A DNA stretch of 64,000 nucleotides from Corynespora cassiicola (GCA_022059125.1 JAEUWY010000002.1:3224001-3288000), one strand, 5' to 3'; positions 11,175-23,538 are shown, numbered from the stretch's first letter. The notes: generated by a model from the letters alone, not told the origin. Program-made: numbers and translations.

Positions 11175-12501
11175 GGTTGGTGAGGTGAATGAGTGAGGCG
11201 GATGGATGCTACCTGGGTATCGTCGGTAGCAAGGCCACTGTCGTCGTCGAAGCCACATCTGTATCTTATCACATCTCCACCGCCTCGTGTTCGCTTGTCT
11301 AGCTCAGCCGCGGGATGCCCAAGTGCCACGGCTTGCAGCCACAGTCTCCCGCTGCATGGCCATGGGTGTTCTCTGGCCCTGTGCCGTCACGTGATCTCGC
11401 TTCGGCCATGTCCTGCCCAGCCCAGCCGCCGCCAGGAGATCGGCTGTCCCATCGCACGCGTCTGCATCCCTGGCCACATCCCTCTGGCCACCGAAACCGC
11501 AGTTATTTGCGTCGACGAGGCTCGCAGGGTTGGCGGGCCTGCGCCTGCTACGGGCAATGTGTCGCATTCGTAGGGCGACCGGCCTCGGCCACGGCGGCCT
11601 GCGCCTGCACTGCCCACAGGTTCCGCCACACAGTCCACCGCCGCACTTGAGGCGTCGCCATCAGGGGCTGGCCGGCCAGACGCATGTGCGAGGAAGGAGG
11701 TGCATCGCGCGGGTGGGTCCCAACCAGCGGCCGCCTTCGTTGCAGCGAGGGTCAGGCGCCGGCACCACGCGCTGGACAAGTCGCAATAAACAAGGTCCTG
11801 GGCCGGCGCGCCACAGGATGGGATGGTTGCCATTTGCCCATCGCAAAAGCACTCTCCACCACCCGGAGTCTGGTTGGCAGCATCGCAACCCGGTGCCCCA
11901 TGGTGCACGTCACCGGCAGTGCGGCTTGCTGTCTCACTCACCCGTGCCGGCTTCCGCTCGTCGAGTTGCACTGGACGTCCAAGGGCAGTGGGAAATAAGC
12001 ACAAGGCTGCCCATTCTCCAGGGGTCGGCACACGATCCTCAGCCGCCTGCCCGCCGTCTTTCGTCTGCCGCCAAGGGGGCCTCTGTGTATGAAACCAGTG
12101 GGGAGGGAAAGTAAGAAATGATTCCGACTTGCCGAGGAATATTACGCGGCCACAGGCTCTCATTTCTTGGCACCGCTTGCATCCTGGGGCCAACGCCAAT
12201 GGGACAGGGAAGTTTCGTCGATGATCGTTGCGCCTCCTGAAGGTTCTCTATCGTGCCAAGCCCTCACATGGCCACAAATGCACTGGGACGCCCGAGTATC
12301 CGTCTTCGCACGGGGGATCTTGCAGCCACCCCAGTCCCGCAGACTTAACCTCCTTCTTGGTTCAAGTAGAGCCCGCACATGTAGCTTCAACCCCATCCTT
12401 TTTCAGTCGTTCTTTCTCGTGTCCGCTTCCCTTCCTTTAAACCCCTCCCGGACCTGTTTTTGCTTCCCCATCCGACTCTGCCCTTAGTCGACTCCGCTTG
12501 C
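11175..12501. other. GC-rich intergenic region
   Basis: GC-rich with overlapping open frames on both strands, including one of 270 codons on the minus strand (11387-12199) with odd composition (many Cys, Pro, Arg). No frame shows a domain, and high GC alone explains the open frames. The right part is the C/T-rich leader of the acyltransferase gene. Confidence 0.5.
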
Positions 12502-14045
12502 ATGACTTTGCTCACAAAGGTCCCGCTGTCCATTGTGCGATATACTGCCTCCAAATTCTCTTCGTCTGAAGACTCTGGAAACGGCCCAGGCCCTGGAAAC
12601 CCAACCCCCAACGCCAGAATGAGTAGCGACAGGGCAAGGAACAATGTCCAATGGGTCGAGGTATGTCGCCAGTCCCATCTGTCGAGTTCGCCGCTTACTG
12701 TGACAGGGCGTCCGAGGTGTGGCGTCGTTCATTGTCGTCGTGACCCATCTTTGCAGAGCATGGAGCTACAACCTGTGGTACCCCATGGATAACGAGAACG
12801 CTGCTCCGAACCTTCTCCAGTTGCCCTTCCTCCGTCTGCCATGGCAAGGCCGCATTGGAGTCACCATGTTCTCCTTCCTCACCGGTTACGTGTGCGCATT
12901 GAAGCCACTGCGCCAGGTCAAGTCTGGGAACCTCAACGGCGCCCTGGTCACCCTAGGCAAGTCTGCCTTCCGCCGCCCACCCAGGTTGATCATGCCGGCC
13001 ACCATCGCCATGATCATTGCATGGGCCATCGCACAGGTCGGTGGCTTTGAAATGGCTCTCATTAGCGATTCGAGGTGGTTGAGACGGTCCAGCGTCAGGG
13101 ACATTGGCGGCCTCGACACCGAAATCCCCCGCCTTTTCCAAAACTTCCAAAGCGTCTGGACCAACGGCTTCATGGCATACGACGAGCACCAGTGGGCTCT
13201 GCTACCCCTCCTCAAGGGCGCCTTCCTCATCTATGTGTTCCTGTTCGCTACCGTCTTCATGAAATTCCGCATGCGCATCTTCACCTGCGTCGTTCTCTGG
13301 TCCTGGTACTGGTGGTGCAACCACCCCGAGAAGGGTACGTAAATTCTCTCTTAACCCTCGTGCTCGCGTCTAACCCCTTCACACAGAAACCTTCGAGTGC
13401 CAGTTCCTCTGGGGTGTTCTTCTCTGCGACATTGGCTCTGAGAAGGGCTTCCGCGATTTTGTCAACAGCTACCCCCGAGCACGCCGCGTTGTGCAGACTC
13501 TTTGCATCATAATCGGAATTTACGTTGCAGGCTACCCCGGCGAGCGCGGAGATTGGGCCACCTGGTCCCAGCAACTCACCAACATCGGCGACTACATCTT
13601 CCCACCCGGCACGAAGAACTATCCCAAGCGCTGGTCGGCTCTCGGTTGGGACATTACCGTCATCGGTATCTGGCTTTCTCCCACGCTTCAATCCATCTTC
13701 TCGAACCGCATCTTCAGCTGGATCGGCCGAAACTCGTTTGCCGTCTACTTGACCCACGGAACCCTCCTTCGCGTTGTCCTGGTGCGATTCATCTATGGCT
13801 GGTCTGGCGCTGCTTTCTCGGTCGAGGAGGTCAAGGACAAGGACCCCATCTACCACTACGTTCCCCGCTCCGACAACTGGTTCGTTTGGGCCACGGCGAT
13901 CCCCGTCTGGTTTGTGATGCTATACACTGGTGCCCACCTTTGGACCACGTATGTGGACAGCTACTGCGCCAAGGCAACGAAGTGGCTTGAAAACACCATG
14001 TTCGAGGATGAGGACGAGAAGCATCCGGCCGCCAATTACGCTTAG
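12502..14045 (+). CDS. Integral membrane acyltransferase (acyltransferase-3 family)
   Basis: Three exons (12502-12660, 12707-13334, 13387-14045) give 481 residues. The N-terminus is Ser/Gly/Pro-rich, followed by the family hallmark VASFIVVVTHLCRAW (a helix carrying the key His), RIGVTMFSFLTGYV, and repeated hydrophobic helices ending with SFAVYLTHGTLLRVVLV and WATAIPVWFVMLYTGAHLW. Proteins of this family move acyl groups onto sugars or other acceptors across membranes. Related fungal proteins sit in the plasma membrane or ER. The start at 12502 is chosen because it precedes a continuous reading through the first donor; a later in-frame ATG at 12619 is possible. Confidence 0.87.
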
Positions 14046-17000
14046 ATGAATTTCCTGGAATCTCGTTTGGGTTTACGTTTCGTTAGCATTTTCAGCAAGA
14101 GTGTGGGGCCCATATACCATTTCCACATTGCATTTCGATATCCTACACATACAGTCGGAGAGATGAGGTATTGAAGCAGGCACCATGGGATGGTTCGCGT
14201 CGCCGAGAGAGAGTGTCAGAGACACGTATGATTTCCTACTCTCGTTTCTCCTTATTGTACAACCCCGTCTCGTATCATCACTCTTCTTGGATCACCAACC
14301 GGTCGGGGATACCGATTCCCTGGCCTTTAGCAGCATACACATCATAGCATGGCACTGGCGTAAATGGTTGAGCATTTCCTATCTGCGGTTCTGTTTCCTT
14401 TTTTTCTCTTCGTTTCTTCTCTTAAAACTAAAGGCTGTTCTTATCTACAACCAATTTTGTTTCCTTTGTTCTGGACGAGCCATGTTCCTTCGTCACATCA
14501 ACAGACATTGGCAAACTACATGGGCAGGGCAGAGGTGGGTCAAGAAAACCGAAGCCCGTTATCAGACAGATGATCAGGCCTTCCATGTGCATAGACAGCG
14601 GGCGATTCGGGACAACGTGTCCCGCCCTCGCGCCTAATATGTTAATAAAGAAAGTCAAAAGCTCACTCGCTCGGTCTCGCATCCCAGGTTCCTCCGTGGA
14701 AAGTCCATAATGACGAAATGTCTGGCCGAGTGGTGCCAGGCCAGGCTCAGAGCCCCGCGGCCAAGTGGGCCTCCATGGAGCCGCAAGGGCCCGACCCTTT
14801 CTCATGTCGGAGGGTCCCAAAGCATCATGAATCAAACGTCCGTGGGCTGCAATCTCGTTTACCATGGCCTCCTCGCCCGCCCTGTTTACCGTGCTGCTGA
14901 AGGCATTTTCCAAGTTTTTTTCCCCCCCCTTCCCTCCATTTTACCCATCTTCCCTGGCTTATCGCCTGTCCTCCCACACCACATCCAACCCGCCTTTCTC
15001 TTGGCACGGCGCCCCGCGCCCAGCGAGCGGAAACCGTCAAATTTCTCAGCGGCAAGCAGTGCCGTTCTGGCATGGCCCCATCCATATCTTCCGCGACGTC
15101 GCATCCTTTCCCATGCCGACTTAGCCGGAACCGCGCCCGTACAACGCCGTATATCCAGAAATGCTTGGGTAGCACTGCGCGGCCGGGCTTGGCGTACTGT
15201 TTGCCTTGAGCACGCGCGCACATCCACGGCTCGCCACTTGTCTTCGTCCCAAGACATGGTGTGGCATGCTGCGGTGATGTGGCGATGCAGATAGAATGCG
15301 TGCAGGCATGCATGCATGCTGGTGCGCAATTGGGGGGGAGGGCAAACGCGACGCCCACAGTACGTCCCCGCCGTCCATCTCATCACCCGAATCGGGAACC
15401 CCCTTTGAGCCGCCCATCGCTGCATCTGGACACCCTCGATGCATGCATGCATGCACGGGGTGTTTTTCTTTGCTTTGCTTTTAGGAAGCGTTGAGAAGGG
15501 GAAGGGAGGGGGGGGGCCAGGGGGGAGGTAGGTTTGCGGCGGCCGCCGGCGGGCGGAGGGCGAGCACATGCTAGGAGGGCTTGGCGGGGCCGCCGCCGCC
15601 GTCCATTTTCGTAGCGCAGGACACTTGGGTATGCACCCGCGCCACACCTTCACAGCAAGCCAGCCCCCGGAGGAGAAGGTGTGGGCGCACCCGGCTTGGC
15701 GGCTGTCCGGCCGGCTGAATCGGGATCAGATGTGGCGCGGCGCGGGTGGCGGCCTACGGACGTGGAGAGGGGGGCTGGGGAGAGGTGATGTAGAAGGTGC
15801 TGGGCGGAATGTGTTTAGACGTGATAGGCGGCATCGGGTATATAGGCTTGGGCCATGATACACATCTTCCGGTGAGGTGTGAGGGGAAATATTGCATGGT
15901 GAACTTTGTTGAAGATGGGTAACAGTGGGGATTGGGGGAGCACTGTTAGAGTGATGTGCTCGCGCATGGTACCGGTAGAGAGAACAGAAGCAAAAAACCG
16001 TGGACGCGCAATGCCTACAATGTGTTGGTCGTACAAAATGAAAGAAAAAAAAAAACGTTGACCATTTCGAGAAAAAGCTACTTTATCGCGGCGGCCCGTG
16101 GCTATCCAAAAACACGAGGCTGAAGTCCAAATAAACGCAACGCCAACTCGTCACTAGACAAGACATCCCAGATGTCCAACGTCTAGGCAGCACAATCCCA
16201 GACCTGCCGATCGATGCCATGTACGTCGGCATTGGGACGTCTTCCCCACGTACGCGTATTCGCGCAGTAGTGTGCTCAGCCACACCAGGAAGACAGGGTC
16301 CATGAAACAGGGAAACATGATGATCATGAGAATCTGATTTGCTTGTAAAGTGGGAACGCCGATTCTTGGATCAAAGTGGCCGAATCTTGCTGTAAACTCG
16401 TTGCTTGGTAGAAAACGTGGTTGGCGAATAATATAGAGCATCATATGTTAGAGAGGGGGGCGAATAACATAGAGCATCATAGGTCAGAGAAGGGAGCGAA
16501 GCCTCTGCAGTGCCCCGAGGCTGTCGTCTGCCTGTCCTCCATCATGGCCTGAGAGCAGTACTCCTGCGAGATTCTTCTTGGACCCTTGGACTTCCCTGAC
16601 CCGCTCGTCGGCATCACGCATGACAAGTTGTTTAGCAAGGTGTAAAGTACAAATGGGGAGGTATCACGGATCAAAGGCTCATAGGTCGATAATGCACCAA
16701 AAGTAATTAGTAGTGAGGCCTATCAACTACGGCCAGGAAGCTTTAGTTGGTGTCAATCCAGGCAATCAAGCCAGTCGTGAATATCGGATGCAATGTCCAA
16801 CATTTTCCTTGTTTCCTTAGTCAGTAGCACAGTAGATAGCTACGTAGGCAGTACTTTATTAAGTTGGTGAAACAGGAAGTTCATAGGTCTGCTCACAATA
16901 CTCTCGAAGGCATCTCTTGTTCATTGAAGGGTGATGATACTAGATGGAGGTATGGAAGGAATTATTGGATGAGACAACCCGTTTTCTATGGGGATAGTGA

Positions 17001-17127
17001 CCAAGGTTGCCATTAGGTAAAGAAATATAGAAACACAGCTTCAATACAATTTGCCCCTAACACTGTCCCTTTATGCACAAACCCCTAGTACTCTGGATAA
17101 CTGCATGTCCATGTATATCCAAGCATG
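14046..17127. other. 3-kb intergenic region with simple repeats
   Basis: No convincing gene. It holds G-rich and C-rich runs (14928-14940, 15500-15530), two CATG-repeat tracts near 15306-15320 and 15438-15455 that are inverted copies of each other, and a 36-bp imperfect tandem duplication at 16423-16495. The open frames (up to 255 codons at 14886-15653 minus) are GC-driven and carry no domain. Confidence 0.5.
16423..16495. repeat. Imperfect 36-bp tandem duplication
   Basis: Two adjacent copies beginning GGCGAATAA.ATAGAGCATC follow each other with a few substitutions. The origin is probably local slippage; no function is seen. Confidence 0.7.
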
Positions 17128-20100
17128 CTATTTCACAATAGATCCTCCAGATAGATCATCATCTATGTTCCTATTGACACGCCCACTTCTCATCTTTGGC
17201 GGAGCAGAACTAAGGGCCACTTTCTCTATTGGTGAGCTCATCGTGTGATGGTTAAGACATCCCGAATGCTCTGTAGTCACCCTACAATCGCTCGTCTTGG
17301 ATGTGGTCTTCTCAGAAACCATTTCCGATTGTTGTTGTGATTCACCACTTCGGAAAAGATTACTTTCCAGTGCGTCCTTTGGTAGCGTCATGCAACGGTG
17401 GCTTTTTAGCCGCTTCTCGTCGGCAGAGAAGTGTCCACACTTTGGACAATCCCGAGGGTTTTTGGTTCGATGGTATGCCTTTGCATGGAATTTCAATGCG
17501 ACGGGACGCCCAATCATATCGCAAAAGGGACATTTCTGCTTTATCGAGGGCTCCTCGTGCTTCCAGACACGTTGCCACACTGGAGGTTTGTCCATAGTCT
17601 CTTTGGATGTCGTGTTAGCGGACATGACGGTTCCTATGACCCCGAGCATATCGCCGACTTCCTTTGCTGTGGGTCGCCCAACAGGATTAGGGTCCAGGAG
17701 GCTGCTGTATATCAGAATCTTCACGGCGGCATGAAGGCCGGGAAATCCTTTGCTTTTTTCCAGAAGACTCTGCAGCAACAATGATACCTGAGGCTTCAGA
17801 GAGAATGTCAGACCTTGTGTTGTCGCCTCCATTTGCCAATAAGATGGTGACATGTAGTCCTCGCGTAACTGATCGAGGAGCCGACGGCGGCTTTCCGCAC
17901 CCACAATGGTCCACAAAAGTATCTCCAGCATAATACAGCCCAGACTCCATATATCAGATGCGGGACCAATTGATAGATAGTCTCTCATCAGTTCCATCTC
18001 TGGTGGCGCATAGAGTCGATCTGCTCTACTACGAGGATAAGGGTTCAAGCTGCTGACTCTGTCCTTGCTGTGATCGAAGTCTTTATCTTCCGTGGGATTA
18101 TACGTTGAAGTATGGCGATGGAATTGAGAGAGGCCAAAATCTGCTATAGCAAGAGTCCCAAAATTAGAGGTTGAATTGATGTCGTAGTCTGTGTCTGTGT
18201 CTTTAAACCAAAGAATATTCTCAGGCTTGAGATCCCCGTGACGGCCATGTGCTCTCATTATGGCATTGCCACAGTGAAGAACCTCGAGTCCTTTGGTTAG
18301 TCCCGTCAATTGCTGTAGGATCCCGTTGAAAAGATCGAGATCATTTGATGGCGGTTCGGACTGCATGAGATAATCCAGGTCGCATGATGCCAGAGGAAAA
18401 AGTAGCATGTAACTATCCTTTGCAGAGTAAGAGTGTCGTAACTTGATGATGTTCGGTGACTTGAATTCTTGCAGCTGCTTTAGGACACCTTCTTCGTTGA
18501 GCCACTGATCATGAGGGGTGGTTTCTTTAGAGAGCATTTTCAGGGCCCAATGGGTCTCAGACTCGCGGGCTTGAAATCTTTGCCGCCAGCTAGGTGGAAT
18601 AGAAACTTTGTAAATTTCACCAAAGCCTCCACCTGCGATACGCCTGCTTGATCGGAGTAGCTCATGATGCTCGATTGGCTCACTGTCCGTTGGGGGCTTG
18701 ACAGAAGCGGAAGGGCGTCCCGCCGAATTCCTGTAGATGAGTGTATTCGATCCTGAAAACATGTCCAAGAAATCATTCCAGATCCAATTTCTCGGAATAA
18801 TGTGAGTAAGAAATAGACTTTTCATCATTTCCTCCTGGTGCTGATCCAATGTCTCGGACAAAAATTAGTGAGTCTTCACTTAAATACAATGCGTATGCTA
18901 CTTACGATGCGAGAACCATGGGAATTTGGTATGCCTCTGTTAATGATGAAAAATGGAACCATTTTCACGCCTTGCAAACTTGGTATGCAGCCCCGGCCGA
19001 AGATTACTAGTTCATTTCGAGCCATATAGTTACGCTCTATTGGCAACCGCGAAGTATTGGCAAGTTGGACATGGCTAGTATCAAATGCGGCTCTGATCTG
19101 ATCGAAAGTCTGATGCATAGGCACAATATAGACGTCTCCTAGTGGGCCAGTAGCCACCACGTGCCCATATATTACGCTCGATTTCGCGTCAACAACTAGT
19201 GATCCTGAGTCGCCTTTAACAATACCTAAAGTTTGTTAGTATTAATTTTAAGATGACCATGATGTGGTGACGTACTGTCAGGGCTTTCCATTCTCACTGT
19301 CCAGGCTTTGGTTGGACCGCGTCCGCTCAGACCTCCAAGATGAGCAACACCTTGAGTGAGAACGCCAAACTTGGTAGAGGTAGGCGTGATGATATGAACC
19401 AAGGTATTATTTTCCGGCTTCTCGTAAGCAATTTTCGTGAGATAGCGCAGCACAGGTGTAGTTGATGACACAGAGTATGCGTTTCGAAGCTTCCGATGAG
19501 GTGTAATCTCACAGACAGCCCAGTCGCAGTCCGAGTTGTCAGCGAGATGGTGAGGGCCTGGAAACATTGCGATATAACTTCTAGGCTCCAAGCAATTTTC
19601 GCAAAGCCCTCCAAAGCTTACTTTCCGCGAGATCAGTCCTCCGTCCGAAGGAGAGGCCGTGGCTGGAGCCGACGTGGCTTGTTCTGATTCTTCAAGAGAA
19701 GAATCTTCCATATAGTCACTATCCTCATAGATAGTATCATCCTCTCCCTCACCATCTTCATTGTCTTCATCACCATCCTCATCCTCCTCATCATCTCCTG
19801 CTCTCCCGCCAAAAGATGTGAAGATGTGGGCGGATGTCAACCCATACATCTTGCCTTTGATATCTAAAAGACATCCTAAGGCTGCATATTGGGGAAGCAA
19901 GTCTCCATCGCTATCTAGAAGCTGCACTCTAGTCCCACAGATTGGCGTGACGCCTAACTCAACTCCGACAAAGAGGGTACGCTTATACGGGGCGTCCTGA
20001 CAATAGTAAACAGGAAAGCAGAGACCGGTGCAGAATCCAGCAGCATATTGGCCGCGTATATGGTCGCTTTCCAACTCTGCTTTGAGCATTTTGTAAGCTT

Positions 20101-20710
20101 CTTTCTTGCACGTTATGATGATGGAAAGTTTACTCTCCGTTGGAGAGGTCCCGCATATCCTGAAAAGGTAGCTTATCTCATATTTCTGGTCCTGTAGGTA
20201 GACCTTCTTCATCTTGTTCTTTGCCCGTATCCGTCTTCCAGAGTTTTCGACTCCAGCTTTGAAATTTTCAATCACCGCCTCAGCTCTTTTTCCCTGCTCT
20301 ACATCTATTGGTGCGTGTGGAAATTGGTAAACGTCAGGTGATCCCTCAGCCAGAGGAATGAGGTAGCGTTCGGCGTACGGATCGAAATTCGGTGTGTGTG
20401 CAGAGTTTGATGGCTCATGAGCTGCAGCCAAGATGGTGTTGGCACCTAGACTAGCGCCAAGAAGGGGATCTGGCGATGGAGGACATCGAGCGAGTTGTGG
20501 TAGGTGCGGAGTAACGTCTTTAGAAGGGTGATGTGGATTAGATCCTACTCGTGTGCTTTGATTGTTGACCCTGATCTCGTGAGAGGATGTTTCGAAAAAT
20601 ATTCAGGGATCAAGATTTACTAACGATCTTGCCTGGCTTTTCCTCTGGCCCGAGGTGGTACTAGAGATTGTCACAGGGGACTTGGGTGGAAGGGAATCAA
20701 CTGTTGCCAT
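17128..20710 (-). CDS. Trypsin-like protease - protein kinase - zinc-finger fusion
   Basis: Four exons (20710-20625, 20570-19276, 19225-18906, 18852-17128) join in phase to 1141 residues. Residues 1 to about 75 are low complexity. A chymotrypsin-fold protease region follows, with candidate triad LTSAHIF (His 277), DCDWAVCEI (Asp 378) and VKGDSGSLVV (Ser 467), split by a very acidic insert (about 285-325). A protein kinase starts at about 635: GGGFGEIY loop, ALKML Lys about 672, HGDLKPEN (HRD changed to HGD), DFGLS about 805, APPE and DIWSLGC. C2H2-like fingers CPFC..HAKAYH and CPKC..HRC lie near 1025-1065. The last intron (18905-18853, GTAAGT, CACTAAT) links the protease to the kinase. The kinase frame has no ATG of its own before MMKSL, which supports one gene. 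Two adjacent genes remain possible. Known fungal proteins that join signalling and effector domains suggest defence or self-recognition, but this is inference. Confidence 0.75.
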
Positions 20711-21220
20711 TATGCGGGCACTATGATTCAGGTCCAGCTAGAAATATTCTGCGAACCTAAGAAAATGTTTGATGATAGAAATAATAGGGGGCGAGGAAAA
20801 GACGTGCTACGGATTTGATAGGTGCCGAATGAGAAACTTGAAGAGGAGAAGGAAGCTTTCACAAAATCTACAAGGGTAATGTCTTTTGGGTCATCCAGCA
20901 TCGATGGCCGCGTCATAAGGAGGCTGAGAGTCTGGGCCATCGAAACAGGTTTTATCGAGGGCGCATGGCGGATCGGCGGTGACACCAATTTAATAAGTGG
21001 CTGCGTGCATTGAGGTTGCCTCGCGAAAAGCCTAGTTTTCAGCACCAATCCAACCTAGCCGATGGTCGTCATGTGGCAGTAATGCATCGATACCGAATGT
21101 GGCGGAGTCAAACCGAAGAAAGCGAGAAAATTTTCCACCAGGCGACACCCTCAGGCATGTTATATGTTCCCACCTGTCGATATACTGCTTTGTTCAAACC
21201 TCAGCCTTTACCTCTTCAGC
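20711..21220. promoter_or_regulatory. Bidirectional upstream region
   Basis: 510 bases lie between the divergent start codons of the protease-kinase gene and the membrane-anchored gene. No specific motif was identified. The arrangement allows co-regulation. Confidence 0.4.
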
Positions 21221-22470
21221 ATGCAATCACCGACTATTGACGAGAAACAGGAAATTGTCTGCAACTTTCTTTACAGGAAGGCAGCAAAATATGGCAAGAC
21301 TTACGAAGCATACTTGAATTATTACGAACGGATTTTTTGTAATCAGAATGGTCATCATGTGACTATGAGCTCGCTTGCCTTCGGATCCCACGCAGATGTT
21401 ATCGAAGCGCTTAACAAACTGATGACCAATCCATCACAGACTCGGAATGATTTCCTTCAGACATTCAATCCTGGGGTATTAGAGGAAGAAAAGCGTAATG
21501 CATGTCACAATTTGTTGCGCGTTGGATGTATGCTGGATTGCGACCATAAAGAAAGATTCACTGAGGGCTATAAACTTGGTGATTTCAAGCCTACTACATG
21601 GCAAAGCCACCAATCATTGTCTAGTTTTATTGAAAACTCATTTCCTTCTCCAGTTCGAAGTCTAGACGTAACGCAAAGGATCATGTGTGCTATCGAAGAG
21701 AAAAAGAAATTAAAGGCCTGGAAACTGAAGGAACGCAACGGAATCACGTTCTGGCCAACTCAATATCTTACAGAACACCTATTGTTTGACAAGAACCGCC
21801 GAACAATCAAGATATTTCAACATGTCGGATTTCTTAAAGCGCATTTGGAGCGGTCATCCGGTAAGGATATTAGTCTGGGCTTTGAAGAAAGCCTCAAGAT
21901 GTTGGTCTTCTCCCTCTCGTCTCAGCCATATCTGACAGCCATTTAGGGGAACTTTGCCACCACAGCTCCTTTTGGAGACCCTTGACTCCATACAATATCT
22001 CCTTTTCCCCCTTGATTCGAAGTCAACTCCTTTCCTTAACAAGGTTGTGGACAAGCACAATTTCGATCCCGAAATCGGAACCTACGACAAGCACATACGC
22101 GAACTTCCAGATGATTTCGAGTACAAGTATTGGGGAGGACGTTTGCTGAGAATCGTGGATATTGTGGAAAATCCGCCCGCTGCAGGGCGTTTTGTGGCTT
22201 GGATCGAGAGGCACACATCAGAACGAAATGCTCTGACTGTCGCTATTCTAGGGCTTTTTCTGACTGTCCTCTTTGGCTTCCTGAGTACGCAAACAGACAA
22301 TTCTTTCTCTCTCAATGTTTGATCTCTAAGTTTTGTACCAACAGGCTGACTTATTGGAAGGTTTTATCACTGGTGCTGTGTCTATGGTTTTCAGCATTAA
22401 GCAGTATAATGCTGCCATAGAAGCTTTACATTCTGCGACGCCCCCACAAGGCTTGACCACAACATCCTGA
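21221..22470 (+). CDS. Fungal-specific protein with C-terminal membrane segment
   Basis: Proposed exons 21221-21900, 21947-22284 and 22331-22470 give 385 residues in continuous phase. The body is hydrophilic and helical (FLKAHLERS, then LPPQLLLETLDSIQYLLFPLD, FEYKYWGGRLLRIVDIVENP). It ends with WIERHTSERNALTVAILG followed by a hydrophobic helix (about 318-338) and a short tail. This order (PQLLLETL, ILFPLD, a WIER-type motif, then a single membrane helix) is familiar from uncharacterised fungal proteins; I know no assigned function. The first donor (GTTGGT) is weak and was chosen because it alone joins the two open frames in phase. Exon 3 placement (acceptor at 22330) is less certain. Confidence 0.65.
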
Positions 22471-22851
22471 ACGGAATTCTTATTGTAACACTTATGTAAA
22501 TTATGGTTATCAAGAACTTCATTATTTCTTCATTGCCTGTGCGATGACGCTAGGCTGCACAGTTGTAGTGGAAGCCAATTGCTTATTGGGCTGTACCCTT
22601 GTATATGAGCTTTGTAATTATGTCGTGCCAGATTTGTCTTCTTCTCTCTTCCAGAATCAAATAGCCAGATTTTTGATTTGACGATCTCATCGCATTACGC
22701 AAAAGCCTAACGCAGGATTTTCAATTTTATTTTTAGCGACAGTGGCCTCAGCAAACCCCTCCACCTTAGGCATCAATGAACATAAGAGCACAGGTCGCGA
22801 CTTCGCAATACCGATGATCACCGGCCCAGAACACCAAACATCTCGATCAGC
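22471..22851. other. Intergenic, AT-rich
   Basis: 3' flank of the membrane-anchored gene and 5' leader of the next gene. No further feature was seen. Confidence 0.5.
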
Positions 22852-23538
22852 ATGGCCTCGACCACGGGGCTACGCCCCGAAATCCCTTTAATGGAGATCT
22901 TCTGTCCGAACTTTGCCCTCGCCACAGGCCTGCATCGACGCGGAAATCAATGGGCAATGGTCACCTCGCGCGCCTACGGCATGTCAGCGTGGAAGCTCGT
23001 CGCGATCCTCAACTGCCCGCAACCCGACGATCCCACGCCGGACCCGCCGCTTGGACATGCAAATCTAAACTCCCGGTTCTGGTTCCGAGATGGAAAAGAC
23101 TGGGATCCATATTGCGTGCTTACCTTTGAGCATTTGATGCAGGCTGAGCCGCAAGTTTTCAAGGACAGCGGGCTTAGAAGAACCGTCAAGGTCGAAGATC
23201 CGAATGGAAAGGGCAAAAAAGAAATAGAAGAAAAATTGGTGGAAGTTCTTTTCAAGGAGGAGCAGCTTATCCAACGATGCGCATGGTGTGGGGCGTGGGA
23301 GTATAGTTACAAAGGCGAAAATAGACATTTCAAGGCCGGGACAGGGAAGAATGGAAGGCCGATTTACTGGTGCGGCGTGAGTACTTCTCGTAAAATTGGT
23401 ATTCGAACAGACGTGATGACCCGATGCTGACCTGAGTGGCAGAGCTGCTCGAAAGCGCCCAGGCCATGGTCATTGCACTGGTGGCAAACTCCGGAGAACT
23501 TGGAAGATTGTGTCTACTTTGGATTCAGCATGTACTAG
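22852..23538 (+). CDS. Small conserved-looking protein with a CxxC...CxxC zinc-ribbon-like end
   Basis: Two exons (22852-23376, 23443-23538) give 206 residues. I do not recognise a named family. The C-terminal part has paired cysteines (Cys143/146 in CAWC and Cys174/177 in WCGSC, the second pair interrupted by the intron), which suggests a structural zinc site. A Trp-rich end follows (PRPWSLHWW). The middle is Lys/Glu-rich (residues 112-140). There is no signal peptide or membrane helix. The donor GTGAGT and acceptor GGCAG are good, and the CxxC pair is completed only after splicing, which supports the model. Confidence 0.65.

Noticed and set aside
11387..12199. 270-codon minus-strand frame
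   Set aside because: GC-rich intergenic DNA gives long open frames on both strands here. The composition is abnormal (many Cys, Pro, Arg), and there is no domain or splice support.
14886..15653. 255-codon minus-strand frame
   Set aside because: It contains simple repeats (CATG units, G runs) and no protein family features.
18840..18861. Start of an independent kinase gene at TTG 18861
   Set aside because: There is no ATG in this frame until MMKSL. The intron 18905-18853 joins the upstream protease frame in phase, so a fusion is preferred, though not proven.
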